Positions 1 through 10,658 of a DNA stretch of 64,000 bases are shown here, piece after piece. This DNA is from Bombyx mori (taxonomy: Eukaryota > Arthropoda > Insecta > Lepidoptera > Bombycidae), in assembly GCF_030269925.1 (NCBI RefSeq), contig NC_085120.1, forward strand, positions 10,691,501-10,755,500. The letters are read 5' to 3'. The translations under genes and the position numbers were made by a program. The notes beneath the pieces were generated by a model. The model was not told the origin of the DNA. It saw nothing but the letters and a program-made list of their open reading frames with translations, and searched no databases. How positions within the stretch are numbered: the first letter of the stretch is position 1; each line of letters starts with the position of its first letter.

Positions 1-183
1 AAGGCAGATAACGCCGCCGCGGCCGCCGCCGAATCATTGGTCGTAAGCCGCTTAGCCGTGCGTTTGCCGCCATTTTGGCCAAAGGACCTCGAAGTCGGTT
101 TGTACAAGCAGAGGTGCAATTTCAAATTTCTTGTATACGGGAGAATACTACAAAGTTCTACCATATTATTTCGTAGCTTGAAC
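1..183 (+). pseudogene. Ty3/gypsy-type gag N-terminal fragment
   Basis: The frame starting at base 1 is open to a stop near 183 and reads KADNAAAAAAESLVVSRL, then AVRLPPFWPKDLEVGLYK. The RLPPFWP block is typical of the N-terminal gag domain of insect Ty3/gypsy-like retrotransposons. The first codon is AAG where ATG would be expected, and resemblance fades after about residue 45. No protease, reverse transcriptase or LTR follows, so this is a dead fragment or one cut by the window edge. The family call rests on one motif. Confidence 0.5.
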
Positions 184-1834
184 TGAAGTACATACGTGAA
201 ATCAAGGACATAATAAAAAATCCACAAGCTGCCGGTAAATATGAAAACTATTAACAATTTATAAAAAAGAACGATGAATTGTTGAGAACAAAATATATTT
301 TACTTCCATTTTAAGCTAGAAAGGTGTGATGACGTGCTAAACAAACATATCCTGCAGAGTACCTAAATTTCACCAGACCGTTGGGGGCAGATCGAGGTAA
401 GTGCCACTTGCTTAACTGGCGTGTTTTGAATGTGCTATATTGTAAAAAGCAAAATGGTTTTTTCCCTTATATGCTGATCGTACAAACATTACGATTGATC
501 TTTTATAAAAATAAATGTTATAGCACGGTATCATTTCTCTTTTATTCCCATCACTAGTAGAGACACAAATCGAACTCTCGAACCGAACTCTTTGCGCTAA
601 GTATGAAAATATAAAAAAGAGGGCCAAGACTGTAGTATATTTATAATGACTTAAGTCATGCATTCAATATAACTACCTGTAAGTGAGAGTGTATTTAAAA
701 TAAACCAGTATTGAACCAACTTGCGTGTGTTTCATTACAAAGACCAAGTATAGTACTTTTCGGAGAAGTTTGTACGGAACAGGGGTGGAATTAATGTCAC
801 TCAAGAAAAGGAAGTGGTAATGGAGTTATCTGGGACCAGTGTGATGGGATTACCATCTCGCAATCACTGTGATGAGGTATGTATGAGTAGCTTCTAATTA
901 CATTAATATCTCAAATTGCCTCATGATCAAATGTCCTCTACCTACCTATACTTTGCCAAAAGTCACCAATAATGAGAGTGACCAGTAATCTATCCACCGA
1001 CTACTTTTTTACTTTATTTGTATATTACAGATTTTTAAAAACTATAGAATATTAGAGAACCTGAAATTGTTTTGCTTGTTTAACACTATACTTATCTAAA
1101 GTAAGTAGGTTACTTACCTATTTGATGTAAGTACCTACCTAATAAAAATTCGTGTAGGGGCCTAAACTTAAATAAGGTCTTTATGGAAAATGCAGTGGAC
1201 TGTAAAACTACCTATTACTTAACAGAGAAAGGAGAGTAATGGGCAGCTGGCGCTGTAAGCTATGTAAAAAATATGTGTGACGAACTCGAAATTTCCTTAG
1301 AATCTCGGACAAGAAGGCATATTTTTTAAGACGGAATTAGGGATGCTAACTTGTCTTGTGAAAATTAGTTGAGACGAAAGCTGTTTAGAAATTCATGAGG
1401 CGGTTTCAGCAGCTACAGAATTTAACGGATAAGTTTACTTATCTAACGCCGGCTATATTTGTAGGCACCACAAATGTCCCCATAGCAACTAACAATTATA
1501 TGTATGTGTTAGCGGTAATTATATTGCAATGATGCTACGCCAGTCTCGAGATCGTCAGGCTGTCGATAGCACGTTAGGTTGTAATCCTAATATACGTTAG
1601 TCACTTAACTGATCACGTGTCTTATTAATCCTTGCCCGATATAGACTCAACATATTATTAGATCCAGAAGACACTAAATGTAATCTAGACTACGCATCTG
1701 TCGAAATTGACGAGCAGGATTTCAAGCTGGAACGACTTTGACTGCGGACATTTATCGCTGTTACATGCAACGAAAATAAATAAATTAATGGATACTCACT
1801 TGAATTATTATTATTATAATTTATCTTAAACTCC
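184..1834. other. AT-rich stretch without recognised gene
   Basis: Only short chance frames are present. I see no convincing splice-bounded exon, promoter or recognisable repeat. Confidence 0.6.
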
Positions 1835-2089
1835 AAGCTAGAAGATACTCTAACCAATATTTAAAAAATGCTACGAATATTTTTCACAGTTGCCATAAGC
1901 AATGCCAGCTGTGAGAGAAGTTTTTCAAAATTTAAGTTAATTAAAAGTTATTTAAGATCAACAATGAGTACTTTAAGACTTACTAATTTGGCTATCTTGT
2001 CTATTGAGGAAGAGGTGTGCGACGCTATAGACTTTGATGGTGCAATAAAAGACTTTGCTCTTAAAAAAAGTAGACGTATAAATTTTTAA
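1835..2089 (+). pseudogene. hAT transposase C-terminal fragment
   Basis: The frame ending at 2,089 reads ISNASCERSFSKFKLIKSYL then RSTMSTLRLTNLAILSIEEE and ends RRINF. The A-S-C-E-R-S-F-S core is the hallmark of the hAT C-terminal dimerisation domain, here of the ZMYM1-like branch common in arthropods. An in-frame stop near 1,864 separates a short upstream remnant (LEDTLTNI). Nothing upstream preserves the catalytic core, so this is a 5'-truncated relic. Confidence 0.8.
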
Positions 2090-2247
2090 TTAAAGACTGG
2101 TTTTTATGCTTAGAATACTTATATTATTTTTCAATAAATATTACGTAATAATTATAGTTCTTGTTTTTATTAAAAATTGATTTGCGTTTTATATTCAATT
2201 CAATAATTATTTAATCTTGTCGATCGTCCAATTGTACCTAATCCTAA

Positions 2248-2607
2248 GTGATAGGTATTGTTTCTCATACCATGTTCAATAACAGGCACTGGGTATTCCA
2301 ACAAGATTCGGCGCCAGCTCATAGAGCGAAGAGCACACAAGACTGGCTGGCGGCGCGTGAAATCGACTTCATCCGGCACGAAGGCTGGCCCTCCTCCAGC
2401 CCAGATTTGAATCCGTTAGATTACAAGATATGGCAACACTTGGAGGAAAAGGCGTGCTCAAAGCCTCATCCCAATTTGGAGTCACTCAAGACATTCTTGA
2501 TTAAGGCAGCCGCCGATATTGACATGGACCTCGTTCGTGCTGCGATAGACGACTGGCCGCGCAGATTGAAGGCCTGTATTCAAAATCGCGGAGGTCATTT
2601 TGAATAA
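2248..2607 (+). pseudogene. DD37D (maT-type) mariner transposase C-terminal fragment
   Basis: The frame contains FQQDSAPAHRAKSTQDWL, then WPSSSPDLNPLDYKIW, and ends NRGGHFE. The aspartate of QQD and that of PLDY are separated by 37 residues, which places this in the DD37D maT group of the Tc1/mariner superfamily. The N-terminal helix-turn-helix half and the first catalytic aspartate are absent, and no inverted repeat was found on either side. It lies between two hAT relics. Confidence 0.8.
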
Positions 2608-2730
2608 ACTTTAGTGTCATAAGAATCTATGTTTTGTTAAGTTCATTTTGGTATATGAATGATTACATAATGAATAAACTTGTTTCAATTATTTTACATT
2701 AAACATGTGACAGAATTTATGACCTGACTA

Positions 2731-4111
2731 GGTATAAATGATTTGCATTTGCAGTGTGATGAAGGTATCATCAACTTTATTATTGCAAAACCCGAGCCTG
2801 TTTTTGTTAAAAGCCTTAATACTCTTACAAACCGACATACAAGCCAATATGTATCTCAAGAGATAATTAAAGTTATAAACGTGTACGGAGGCCACAAATT
2901 TGTAACTCTTATCGGAGATAACGCAAATAATATTCAAAGGGCATTTCAGATAGTTAAAGATTCGTATGCACTTAAAATACCGCTGAGATGTGTAGCACAT
3001 ATATTGAATTTGCTACGCGAAGTTTGCTTAAAACTAGAACCTATTAATGCGTTTATATCGGTTGCCACAGATACGACAGAAGCAATAAAAAGAAACCAAA
3101 GTATGAGCGCTTTATTAGCTCAGATTGTAAAAGAAAAGGGTTCATGCGAAACATTAAAATTTCCAGGGAAAACCCGCTGGGGCAGTTACTGCGTTAAAAA
3201 GTTTAAAAAAATACCAAGTAGAATTACAAACATTAGCTGTTCACGAAGATGCCACTATTTCAGAAGAAATAAAATCAAATTTATTAGATTTAGATTTCTG
3301 GACCATGGTAAAAAATTGTATAACACTACTGGAACCTAAAACAGATAAATTTTTCAAACTTGAAGGCAATGGAATACTTATAAATGAAATTTACATGGCC
3401 TTCAAAGATATTAAGTCTACATTTAATTTTGCATTTCCGGATATATCCATTCTCAATGAGCATCACAAACAAGATATTACAAATGCTGTAACTAGGCGAA
3501 CAAATAATTGTTTGAAACCTATTCATTATGCTGCATATTTATTAGATCCAAGATCGCAAACATTGAATTAGAAGAACACGAAGTGGATTCCATGGAATTT
3601 ATACACGACGTGAGCCAATCACTCAATATTGACTTTGGTGTTGATTTAGCCCATTACTTATAGAGTTAAGCAAGGTTTATGGAGCAGACCATTTATATGG
3701 AAGCATGTCGCCGAAATGGACCCGGTAGTTTGGTGGAGGGGACTCTGCAGATCCAAATTGCTGAGTAGGGTTGCAGTACGTATTCTAACTGCTCCCTGTA
3801 CTTCAGCAGCCACTGAACAATCTTTTAGCACGCATGCACATATACACAGTCAGAAACGAAATAGATTGACTACAGACAGGGCAGCATAAATAGCTTTTAT
3901 ATCGTTTAATTGGAACCTGTTACACAAACATAAAGATGATGACAATGACGAAGATGACAAGCCGTTATCTACACCCAGGCAATTGTCAAGTCCGTTGGGT
4001 AGCCTAATAAATGAAGAACGACCTTCCACATCTCGTGGAAATACACAAGAAATAGAATTTTGCACTATTAATAATATATTTAATGACCATGACAGTAGCA
4101 ACAGTGACTAA
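2731..4111 (+). pseudogene. hAT transposase pseudogene (DUF659-type)
   Basis: The first frame (about 2,743-3,210) has LIGDNANNIQRAFQIVK, RCVAHILNLL and LKFPGKTRWGSYC, the core blocks of a hAT transposase. A frameshift near 3,210 moves the protein to the frame giving LDFWTMVKNCITLLEPKTDK and HYAAYLLDPRS. After further breaks (about 3,570 and 3,660) the C-terminal dimerisation block appears as TAPCTSAATEQSFS, followed by an acidic tail. At least three frame disruptions make it non-functional. It is a different lineage from the fragment at 1,835. Confidence 0.8.
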
Positions 4112-4405
4112 AAATTTTGAATTGTAAAAAACACTTTTTTTAAAGTTTTGTAAATAAATAATTGTTAGTAAGTATCTCTCGTTTTTTTTTGGTTAATGAT
4201 TCTTAGAAGTTTTAATAGATGTTTTTTCTGCAACTAAGTAACATTCCATCACAACGCGTAGAAAAATCTTTATGATAAAACAAGAAGCGTCTTTTTGTTG
4301 TTTTAATATACTGCTGGTTTTATTTTAATTCCTGAATCCTACTACATATACTACAACGTCAAACGTTTCGAACAACAGGCAACAGCTAGTGCTAGCGCAA
4401 AGTAT

Positions 4406-4442
4406 GTGTGAATCGCAAAAAACTGTTTTTTGCGATTCGCAC
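4406..4442. repeat. Short hairpin (18-bp arms)
   Basis: GTGTGAATCGCAAAAAAC is followed after one T by GTTTTTTGCGATTCGCAC, its reverse complement except for one position. It lies in unassigned DNA between two transposon relics. Confidence 0.7.
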
Positions 4443-4683
4443 AATTCGCAATCTATTGCATTGTTCTAAAAAAAAGTTAATTTTAATAGGGTTTATTCCC
4501 GTTGGGTTTTTTCCCACCGCCCATCTCTACCACGCTACGCCACTGCACTTAACAAAGCAAAAGATGTATGAGTTACTTTGTGAAGATCGGAATAATCCAC
4601 CCTCAATCAAAATCTATAGTCAGGAATTTCACTTTTAAGACTTTCATTTAAAAATCCGCGTGTTACACTTGTGACAAGTTTAA

Positions 4684-5270
4684 GATGCAGATACAGCTGT
4701 GTCAAAAGGAATCTGTTAAAAACGATCTCATACTTCAACATGGTAACCACAAAACGCTAGCTGATCGAGCCTATGACATTAAACGAGCTGACACGTTACA
4801 GGTGTACACATTTGATTTACAGCAGTGTTTGCCAACACCAAGTTAAGTCCATCTGTACCCTTTATAAGTGGCAATTATGGACATTCAACTTAACTATCCA
4901 CGAAAAAACTGGTGAAGCTGTATGCTATGTGTTGCATGATACAGTAGCAGCTCGGGGAGCTAACCAAATTGCTACTTGTATTTACAAGTATTTAGAAACA
5001 TCCGTATCTAATAATACGAAACATATAATTTTTTACTCGGATACATGCGATAAGCATAATAGGAATTCCCATGTCAGTTCTATGTTTACTTGGGTATTGC
5101 AAAAATATCGAGCAATCAAAATAATCGACCACGATTCCATGACACCTGGCCACAGCCATTTAGAAGTAGATACAGATCATGGTATCATAGAAAAAAGAAA
5201 ACGGAATTACAGGTATTTCATCCACATGATTGGATACAGTTGATCAGGTCTAGCAACAAAATTTTAAGAT
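4684..5270 (+). pseudogene. Transposon-type ORF with YSDTC/GHSHLEVD motifs
   Basis: One frame carries KTLADRAYDIKRADTLQVYT, then after two stops (about 4,843 and 4,864) KWQLWTFNLTIHEKTGEAVC, HIIFYSDTCDKHNRNSHVSS and MTPGHSHLEVDTDHGIIEK. A frameshift near 5,195 continues it as KKTELQVFHPHDWIQLIRS. This layout resembles repetitive insect proteins carrying a DUF7869-like domain that are thought to be transposon-derived. The family name is tentative. Two stops and a frameshift mark it as decayed. Confidence 0.55.
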
Positions 5271-5324
5271 AGTAGAAATTAAAAGTACAGACTTTTATGA
5301 CTTTTCATCTATGCTCAAAAGCGC

Positions 5325-5432
5325 TTTTTTTTTTTTTTTTTTTCCTAATCTGAGAGCCTTGAGAGGCTATATCAGCGTAACCCTAACTTTTGTAGGTGAG
5401 CTCACGGGGCTCAAACCTGATGACAGAGCGCT
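5325..5432 (-). mobile_element. Jockey-type LINE 3' tail, antisense
   Basis: The poly(T) at 5,325-5,343 and the following 85 bases are the reverse complement of the 3' UTR and poly(A) of the jockey copy at 49,541-51,462. The piece is short and 5'-truncated. Confidence 0.75.
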
Positions 5433-5671
5433 TTAGTTTTAAGACATAAATATACCGATAGGCGGCAGTTTAAATGGCTGGGATAAAGATGGCTATGCTA
5501 TGAGCAACAATTTGGCATTATTTCTTAAGCTGGGTATCCATTTGAGGCAGCCTCGGGCCGAGCGGCTGCCTCGACCCGAGGCAGATCTAGTGGAGACGTG
5601 CAGCGAGTCGAGACTTGTCGCGACTTGAACCAAACGAGACGGCCGCGCAGCGAGCCAAATCGTGTCGGTAA

Positions 5672-7730
5672 TGGATAATGAGAAATGTATCGAATTAATT
5701 AAGTTATATGAAAATCACCGACATTTGTGGGATCCAACTTCACCGCATCATTAAAATAAACAATTGAAAGAAGATTCTTGGAAAATAATAAGCAAGGAAA
5801 TGAAACTACCCATTTCCGAAGTAAAAAAAAATTACTTCGCTTTGTGGATCTTTTCGGAGGGAAAACGGATCAGGTAAAAATTTATTGGTTTTTGAAAATT
5901 AGTTGTATATTTCTTGTCATTTATTTTATACTCATTTTACTCACGTGTTTAGTGTACCTCTAAAAATGATTTTTATTCTAGGTCATAATGAGGTGTATAT
6001 ATCGAAATGGTTCGCTTATGAGCACTTTTACTTCTTGGCTGACAAGTTCTCTCCCCGTGAGACTCAAAACTCAATGTCTATCGACACATCGTCGCCTTCT
6101 GCAGCAAGAGACACAACAAATTCAGAACCATCGCCTTCTGTAAGTATCTGGGGTCAGTAAGCTTTGGGCTAAAGGCGGAAACATATTTACGTGTCGTGAC
6201 GTGTCGTCGTGCTTACTGTCGTGACGGTGAGTGTGCACACTTACGTGTCGTGTCGTGGCGTGCTCTGGAGTTATTTCTTTCATTTCTGAACAGAACCTCG
6301 CAGTGTTTAAACGTACATAATGTTTTCTTCTGATTCGGATAGTGATTAGTGCTAATTATATTTTATATTTAATATCTATGTTGCCATGTTATTTATTCAT
6401 TTGTAACAAAGTGTGTAACCAAGTGTGACCGAATTGCTTTTGCGTCATTTGCAGACCTTCGAGGAATTGCACGTAAAGGCACAAAAGAAGTCGAATCTAG
6501 TTCATTCCTCCACGACCCTTGTACGAAATTTCCATCGATTTCAGAGTCCAAACTTCCTGGTGGTGTATAAATATTTGCCTTTGTTTTTCGTAAAAAGTTA
6601 TGCAAATAAACAGTAGCCAGTACCACCTTCGTAGCAATTTCTGGTTCCAATAATTTTGGTTTTTTTAACACTCTAAATACAGAATGCATGATGCCAAAAG
6701 CATTTTCTACTACTACCCTTTGTGCTCTAGATAGACGGTAATTGAATATTCTTTCCGGAGAACCATTGTCTGGGTTCCTTCAAACGGTTTCATAGTATAA
6801 TTGTTTAAAGCAAATGCTTTGTCAGCTAATATAAATAACATAGGGCACTTTAATCAAATATGGTGTCTGTAATATACAGGATGCTGGTAACTTTAATTCA
6901 TTATTTTCCAATGATTTGTACAATGCACTGTTTTTAAAAACTCCACCATCGGGTATGCGTCCTTGACATCCAACGTCTACATACATAAAATTATAATTAG
7001 CATCCACCAAGCCAAGCAATACGATGCTGGAATTTTTTTTATAATTTATGTATTCTCCGTGACTATTAATTGGTGATTGAAGAACAATATGTTTGCCATC
7101 GAGGGCCCCCACACAATGAGGAAAATGCCACTGGTTTTCAAAATCTTGTGCTACTTTTAACCATTCTTCTTCTGATGATGGTATCTGAAAATTATGTCAC
7201 ATATTTTACTATTAGGCTATCGTACTGCTAAAACATTATTTGATGATTTTATTTATTTTAATTTACAGAATAAAGAATTATTCGAAGAAAATGAATCGAT
7301 GCGTGAAACTTCTTCTTCCGAGCGATCATCTTTGCCCCGCGATGATCAACAACAGACGCAGCCCGAAACTTCAAGATCAAATAAAAGAAAAATGACTGAT
7401 GCTTGTGAAGATAATATAGATCTAGATAAAGCTATGGAAATGTTAAATTATACAGATGATAGTTATGATACGTTTGGTAAACATATTACTGCAGAACTTA
7501 GAAAATATGATCCAATTACTTTAGCACACGTTAAAAAAGCTATAATGGATATCTTATTTCAAGCTGATACCGGGATGTTACCAGGTACACGACAACAAGG
7601 ATACTACACGCAACAATACGGCCAAACTTCTGCGAACGTACAAAATTCCCAACAATATGGGCAAACTTCTGAGAACTCACAAGATTCTACTGGTAATTCT
7701 GAACAATTTACTACTCTGTCATTATTGTAA
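5672..7730 (+). pseudogene. Harbinger accessory MADF-domain protein gene
   Basis: Three exons are visible. Exon 1 (5,672-5,873) begins ATG, reads MDNEKCIELIKLYENHRHLW then KEDSWKIISKEMKLPISEVK, a MADF domain, and ends at a GTAAAA donor; a TAA near 5,751 interrupts it. Exon 2 (about 5,982-6,140) reads SKWFAYEHFYFLADKFSP and ends at GTAAGT. Exon 3 (7,269-7,730) follows TTTAATTTACAG and carries a Ser/Gln-rich, acidic C-terminal part. In PIF/Harbinger elements the Myb- or MADF-like partner helps transposase bind DNA and enter the nucleus. The second intron contains the 3' exon of the opposite-strand transposase gene. Confidence 0.8.
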
Positions 7731-8210
7731 CTTTGTACTTTACTAAAATTTTGATTAATAAAGCATTTTTAAGATACCTGCACATATTCTTTGAACACTT
7801 TTACCAAGGCATCACATGTTTCGCGAACAATTTTTGAAATAGATTGCTTTGACACTCTAAAAATGTATTGCAAGCTAACAAACGAATTACCACTTGCTAA
7901 AAACCTCAGGGTAATGGCCAGTCGTTCTTTTGTTGTGATTGCTTTGCGAAACGATGTATCTTTTTTCCCAATTATTGGTTCGAGCTTGATACATAGATCT
8001 TCAAGGTTTCAGAGTTCATTCTGGTAAAATTTTTAATAGTTTCTTCTACGCCTTCAAAGGTCATATCTGACAACAATTGTTTTGCATGAACATTTCGCTG
8101 ACGATATATTTCCTTAATCCAGCATCGATGTTTCCGTTTCTTATGTTGCTTCCTTTTGTAGTGACTAATATTACTACTAATTCTGCAGCGACTTTACGTG
8201 CGTCAACCAT
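6393..8210 (-). pseudogene. Harbinger DDE transposase pseudogene, two exons
   Basis: Exon 1 (8,210-7,778) starts MVDARKVAAELVV, reads RCWIKEIYRQRNVHAKQLL and ITTKERLAITLRFLASGNSF, and ends at GTGCAG/GTATCT. Exon 2 (7,184-6,393) follows TTTTCAG and reads FPHCVGALDGKH, GCQGRIPDGGVFKNSALY, LADKAFAL and VVVENAFGIMHSVF. These contain the aspartates and glutamate of the DDE_Tnp_4 fold. Frameshifts near 8,150, 8,000, 6,835 and 6,770 inactivate it. The intron contains exon 3 of the plus-strand MADF gene. Confidence 0.85.
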
Positions 8211-8371
8211 GGTGGTTAATGATGAATTGAGAAAACCGTGGCTCGGGTTGAGGCTTGCCGCTCGATACGATATTATGTGTGTTCAAGTGGAAACGCATGT
8301 ACTTTCCGCAGCCCGCGGCACGCTCAGGATGAGGCAGCTCGCCACGAGGCTGTGCAAGTGGATACCCAGAT

Positions 8372-8950
8372 TTATAATGACACCCTGGATATAGATTCGC
8401 CTTTTTCTATCTTTAATTATGAAAGAAGAGGGTCCAGTGTTCCTGATAATATTCCTATAATATATCTATACAGCCATTATCCATATAGAAAAATATATAT
8501 TTAATTTGCTGCTCTCTTTAATACCAGATATTTTGCATGAATTTTACTTAAGTCTTCCCACGTTGGAAACTACGAAATACTGATCCACATATTTTAGAAC
8601 CCGAGGAAGAAGAATTTTAATTAAGCATTGAGTTGTTATTTATATTTATGACATATTATTATAATATATATATATGGTAATTGTAGTTCTTTTTCACTTA
8701 AGTCATACTGTTAACGAGGCTTCTTGAAATTACATGCGGCAGCAGATTGCTTGTGATGGCCGCGCGTGTTTTTTTCTTGAATCACGGAGGCTTCTTGGTA
8801 ATGGACGCGCCAACAAAATTGTATGAAGCGGGCGCGCGCGATCGCACGGCCGGTCGGTGGCGAAATGAAATGGCGGCGGCGGCGCGCGTCCTGCAGCACG
8901 TAGAGGGGGGGGTCACCGCTTCGTTCGTTAGGACTTTAACACATACTATA
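8372..8950. other. Spacer with GC-rich block
   Basis: About 8,710-8,930 is GC-rich with many CGCG steps and an open frame on each strand. I recognise no domain, splice site or repeat. The rest is AT-rich. Confidence 0.5.
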
Positions 8951-10247
8951 GGGTCCGCCATCTAACGTTTTTTTTTTCAACTAGTGCTTATTTCGTGAAT
9001 GGTAACACTTACCTCATGTCTGATTTGACAGATAATTAGTTTTATCCTTCCGCTGAACGAATATGGTTGTGTATACGCTTGAACAACGCTGGGAAATATT
9101 GCGACGTTACTTTGAAAATCATGGTAATGTTGCAGAATGTGGGCGAAAATTGCGTACGGATTTTGGAAGAAGAGAAGCACCGTCAGCTCCGTATGTTCGT
9201 TATCTCGTGAAAAAAGTGAAAGAAACTGGCATCCTCATCGATAAACCAAAGCGTGAAAAGCGAAAAACAGTGCATACACCCGAGAATATTGCTGCTGTGA
9301 CAGAAAGTGTGCGTGAAGCGCCATCAACATCAATTCAACGTCGTTCTCAATAATTAAACATTTCGGAGACATCATTGAGAGGAATTTTGCATAAAGACCT
9401 TGGTATGACGCCATACAAAGTCCAATTGGTTCAGGAGTTGACGCCACCTGACCATCCAATGCGTTTTCGCTTCGCTAAGTGGGCCCGCGATCGACTTACG
9501 GAAGATGCCGATTTTGTCAAAAAAATCATCTTTTCAGATGAAGCTCATTTTGATCTTGGCGGGTATGTAAACAAGCAAAATTCTCGCATTTGGGGCACAG
9601 AAAACCCGCACGCATACACTGAAAAGCCGACGCACCCAAAACGAGTCACTGTTTGATGCGGATTTTGGTCCAGAGACATAATTGGGCCTTTTTTTTCGAA
9701 AAGGAGTAAGGAGTGGCCGTTACAGTCAACGGCGATCGTTATCGGGCCATGTTGAACGAATTTTTGTTCACAAAAATTGAAGAGGAAGATATTGGCAACA
9801 TTTGGTTTCAACAGGACGGCGCTACGTGCCACACAGCCGAAGCTACACTCGATGATTTGCGCCGTTTTTGAAGATCGCATTATCAGCCACAGAGTTGATG
9901 TCGTTTGGCCACCTCGGAGCTGCGATTTAACACCGTTGGACTATTATTTGTGGGGTGCCGTCAAAGATAAGTGTTACGCCGACAAGCCAGAGACAATTGA
10001 CGCTTTAAAGGATAATTTTCGTGAAGCCATTGGTGAAATACAGCTGCACACAATCGATAATGTGCTTAAAAATTGGACCGATCGTGTAGGCTACTGCATG
10101 GCTAGCCGAGTCACCCATTTGTATGAAATTATTTTTCATTATTAACCGGAAGGATTTTGCTTTCAAATAAAAAAAGAAATTTGAGAAAATATTCAGTCGT
10201 TTTTCTCTTATAGCATTTTAAAAAAAAAAAAAGTTATCTGGCGGACC
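8951..10247 (+). mobile_element. DD41D (rosa-type) mariner-like element
   Basis: The left end GGGTCCGCCATCTAAC and right end GTTATCTGGCGGACCC are imperfect inverted repeats about 1.3 kb apart, with TA-containing flanks. The internal transposase frame is decayed. Confidence 0.85.
9063..10145 (+). pseudogene. DD41D mariner-like transposase pseudogene
   Basis: The frame starts MVVYTLEQRWEILRRYF. It carries IFSDEAHFDLGGYVNKQN (first catalytic D), WFQQDGATCHTAEATLDD (second D) and PPRSCDLTPLDYYLWG (third D). About 41 residues separate the last two, the DD41D signature of rosa elements. In-frame stops lie near 9,351, 9,654 and 9,706 and a frameshift near 9,867, so it cannot encode an active enzyme. 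The stop at 9,654 is TGA where tryptophan is expected, consistent with point decay. Confidence 0.85.
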
Positions 10248-10658
10248 CCTTATTATTGTGTTCCTTATAACTTAAGTCATCTTAATATTAACCCTTCCTA
10301 TGGCAGACGCCATCGGAAAAAATGTGCCATGGTGGCAGCCTCCCGCTCCGGTCACGATAAAATAAACGCTTAGCTGGCAGGCGACCGGAACGGTCAGTAA
10401 TTTGATGCCGCTGTTTTCATTCGAAAAGCGCACTTTAAAACACGTTCTGCAGTGTTCTAACGCATACAACTGCTAGAACGTTAAACAAAGACAAAATATA
10501 GACGCTTTCTTAAGTAAACTTACATATGTTTTTAAGAAAAAAAAACCTCATTGTTCCGGACTTGCTAACGCGGAGTAGTTGGAAGTGTTTGTGCGTCTAT
10601 TTTCAAGTGTTTTTAAGTGGTTGACGACAGTATAACGAGATAAAGTTTTGAAAAAGCG

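Larger units (their letters stand above)
5528..8371. mobile_element. PIF/Harbinger element, complete ends, decayed genes
   Basis: The left end AGCTGGGTATCCA and the right end, read inward as ATCTGGGTATCCA, form terminal inverted repeats. Similarity continues inward to a shared GCAGCCTCG. The element is flanked by the trinucleotide TTA at 5,525-5,527 and 8,372-8,374, the expected Harbinger target duplication. Inside are the two usual genes, a DDE transposase (minus) and a MADF DNA-binding protein (plus), both broken. GC-rich subterminal segments with GCCTCG/CGAGGC motifs lie inside both ends and may be transposase-binding sites. Confidence 0.9.

Noticed and set aside
8747..8965. Open frames on both strands in a GC-rich block
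   Set aside because: Explained by high GC lowering stop frequency; no recognisable domain.
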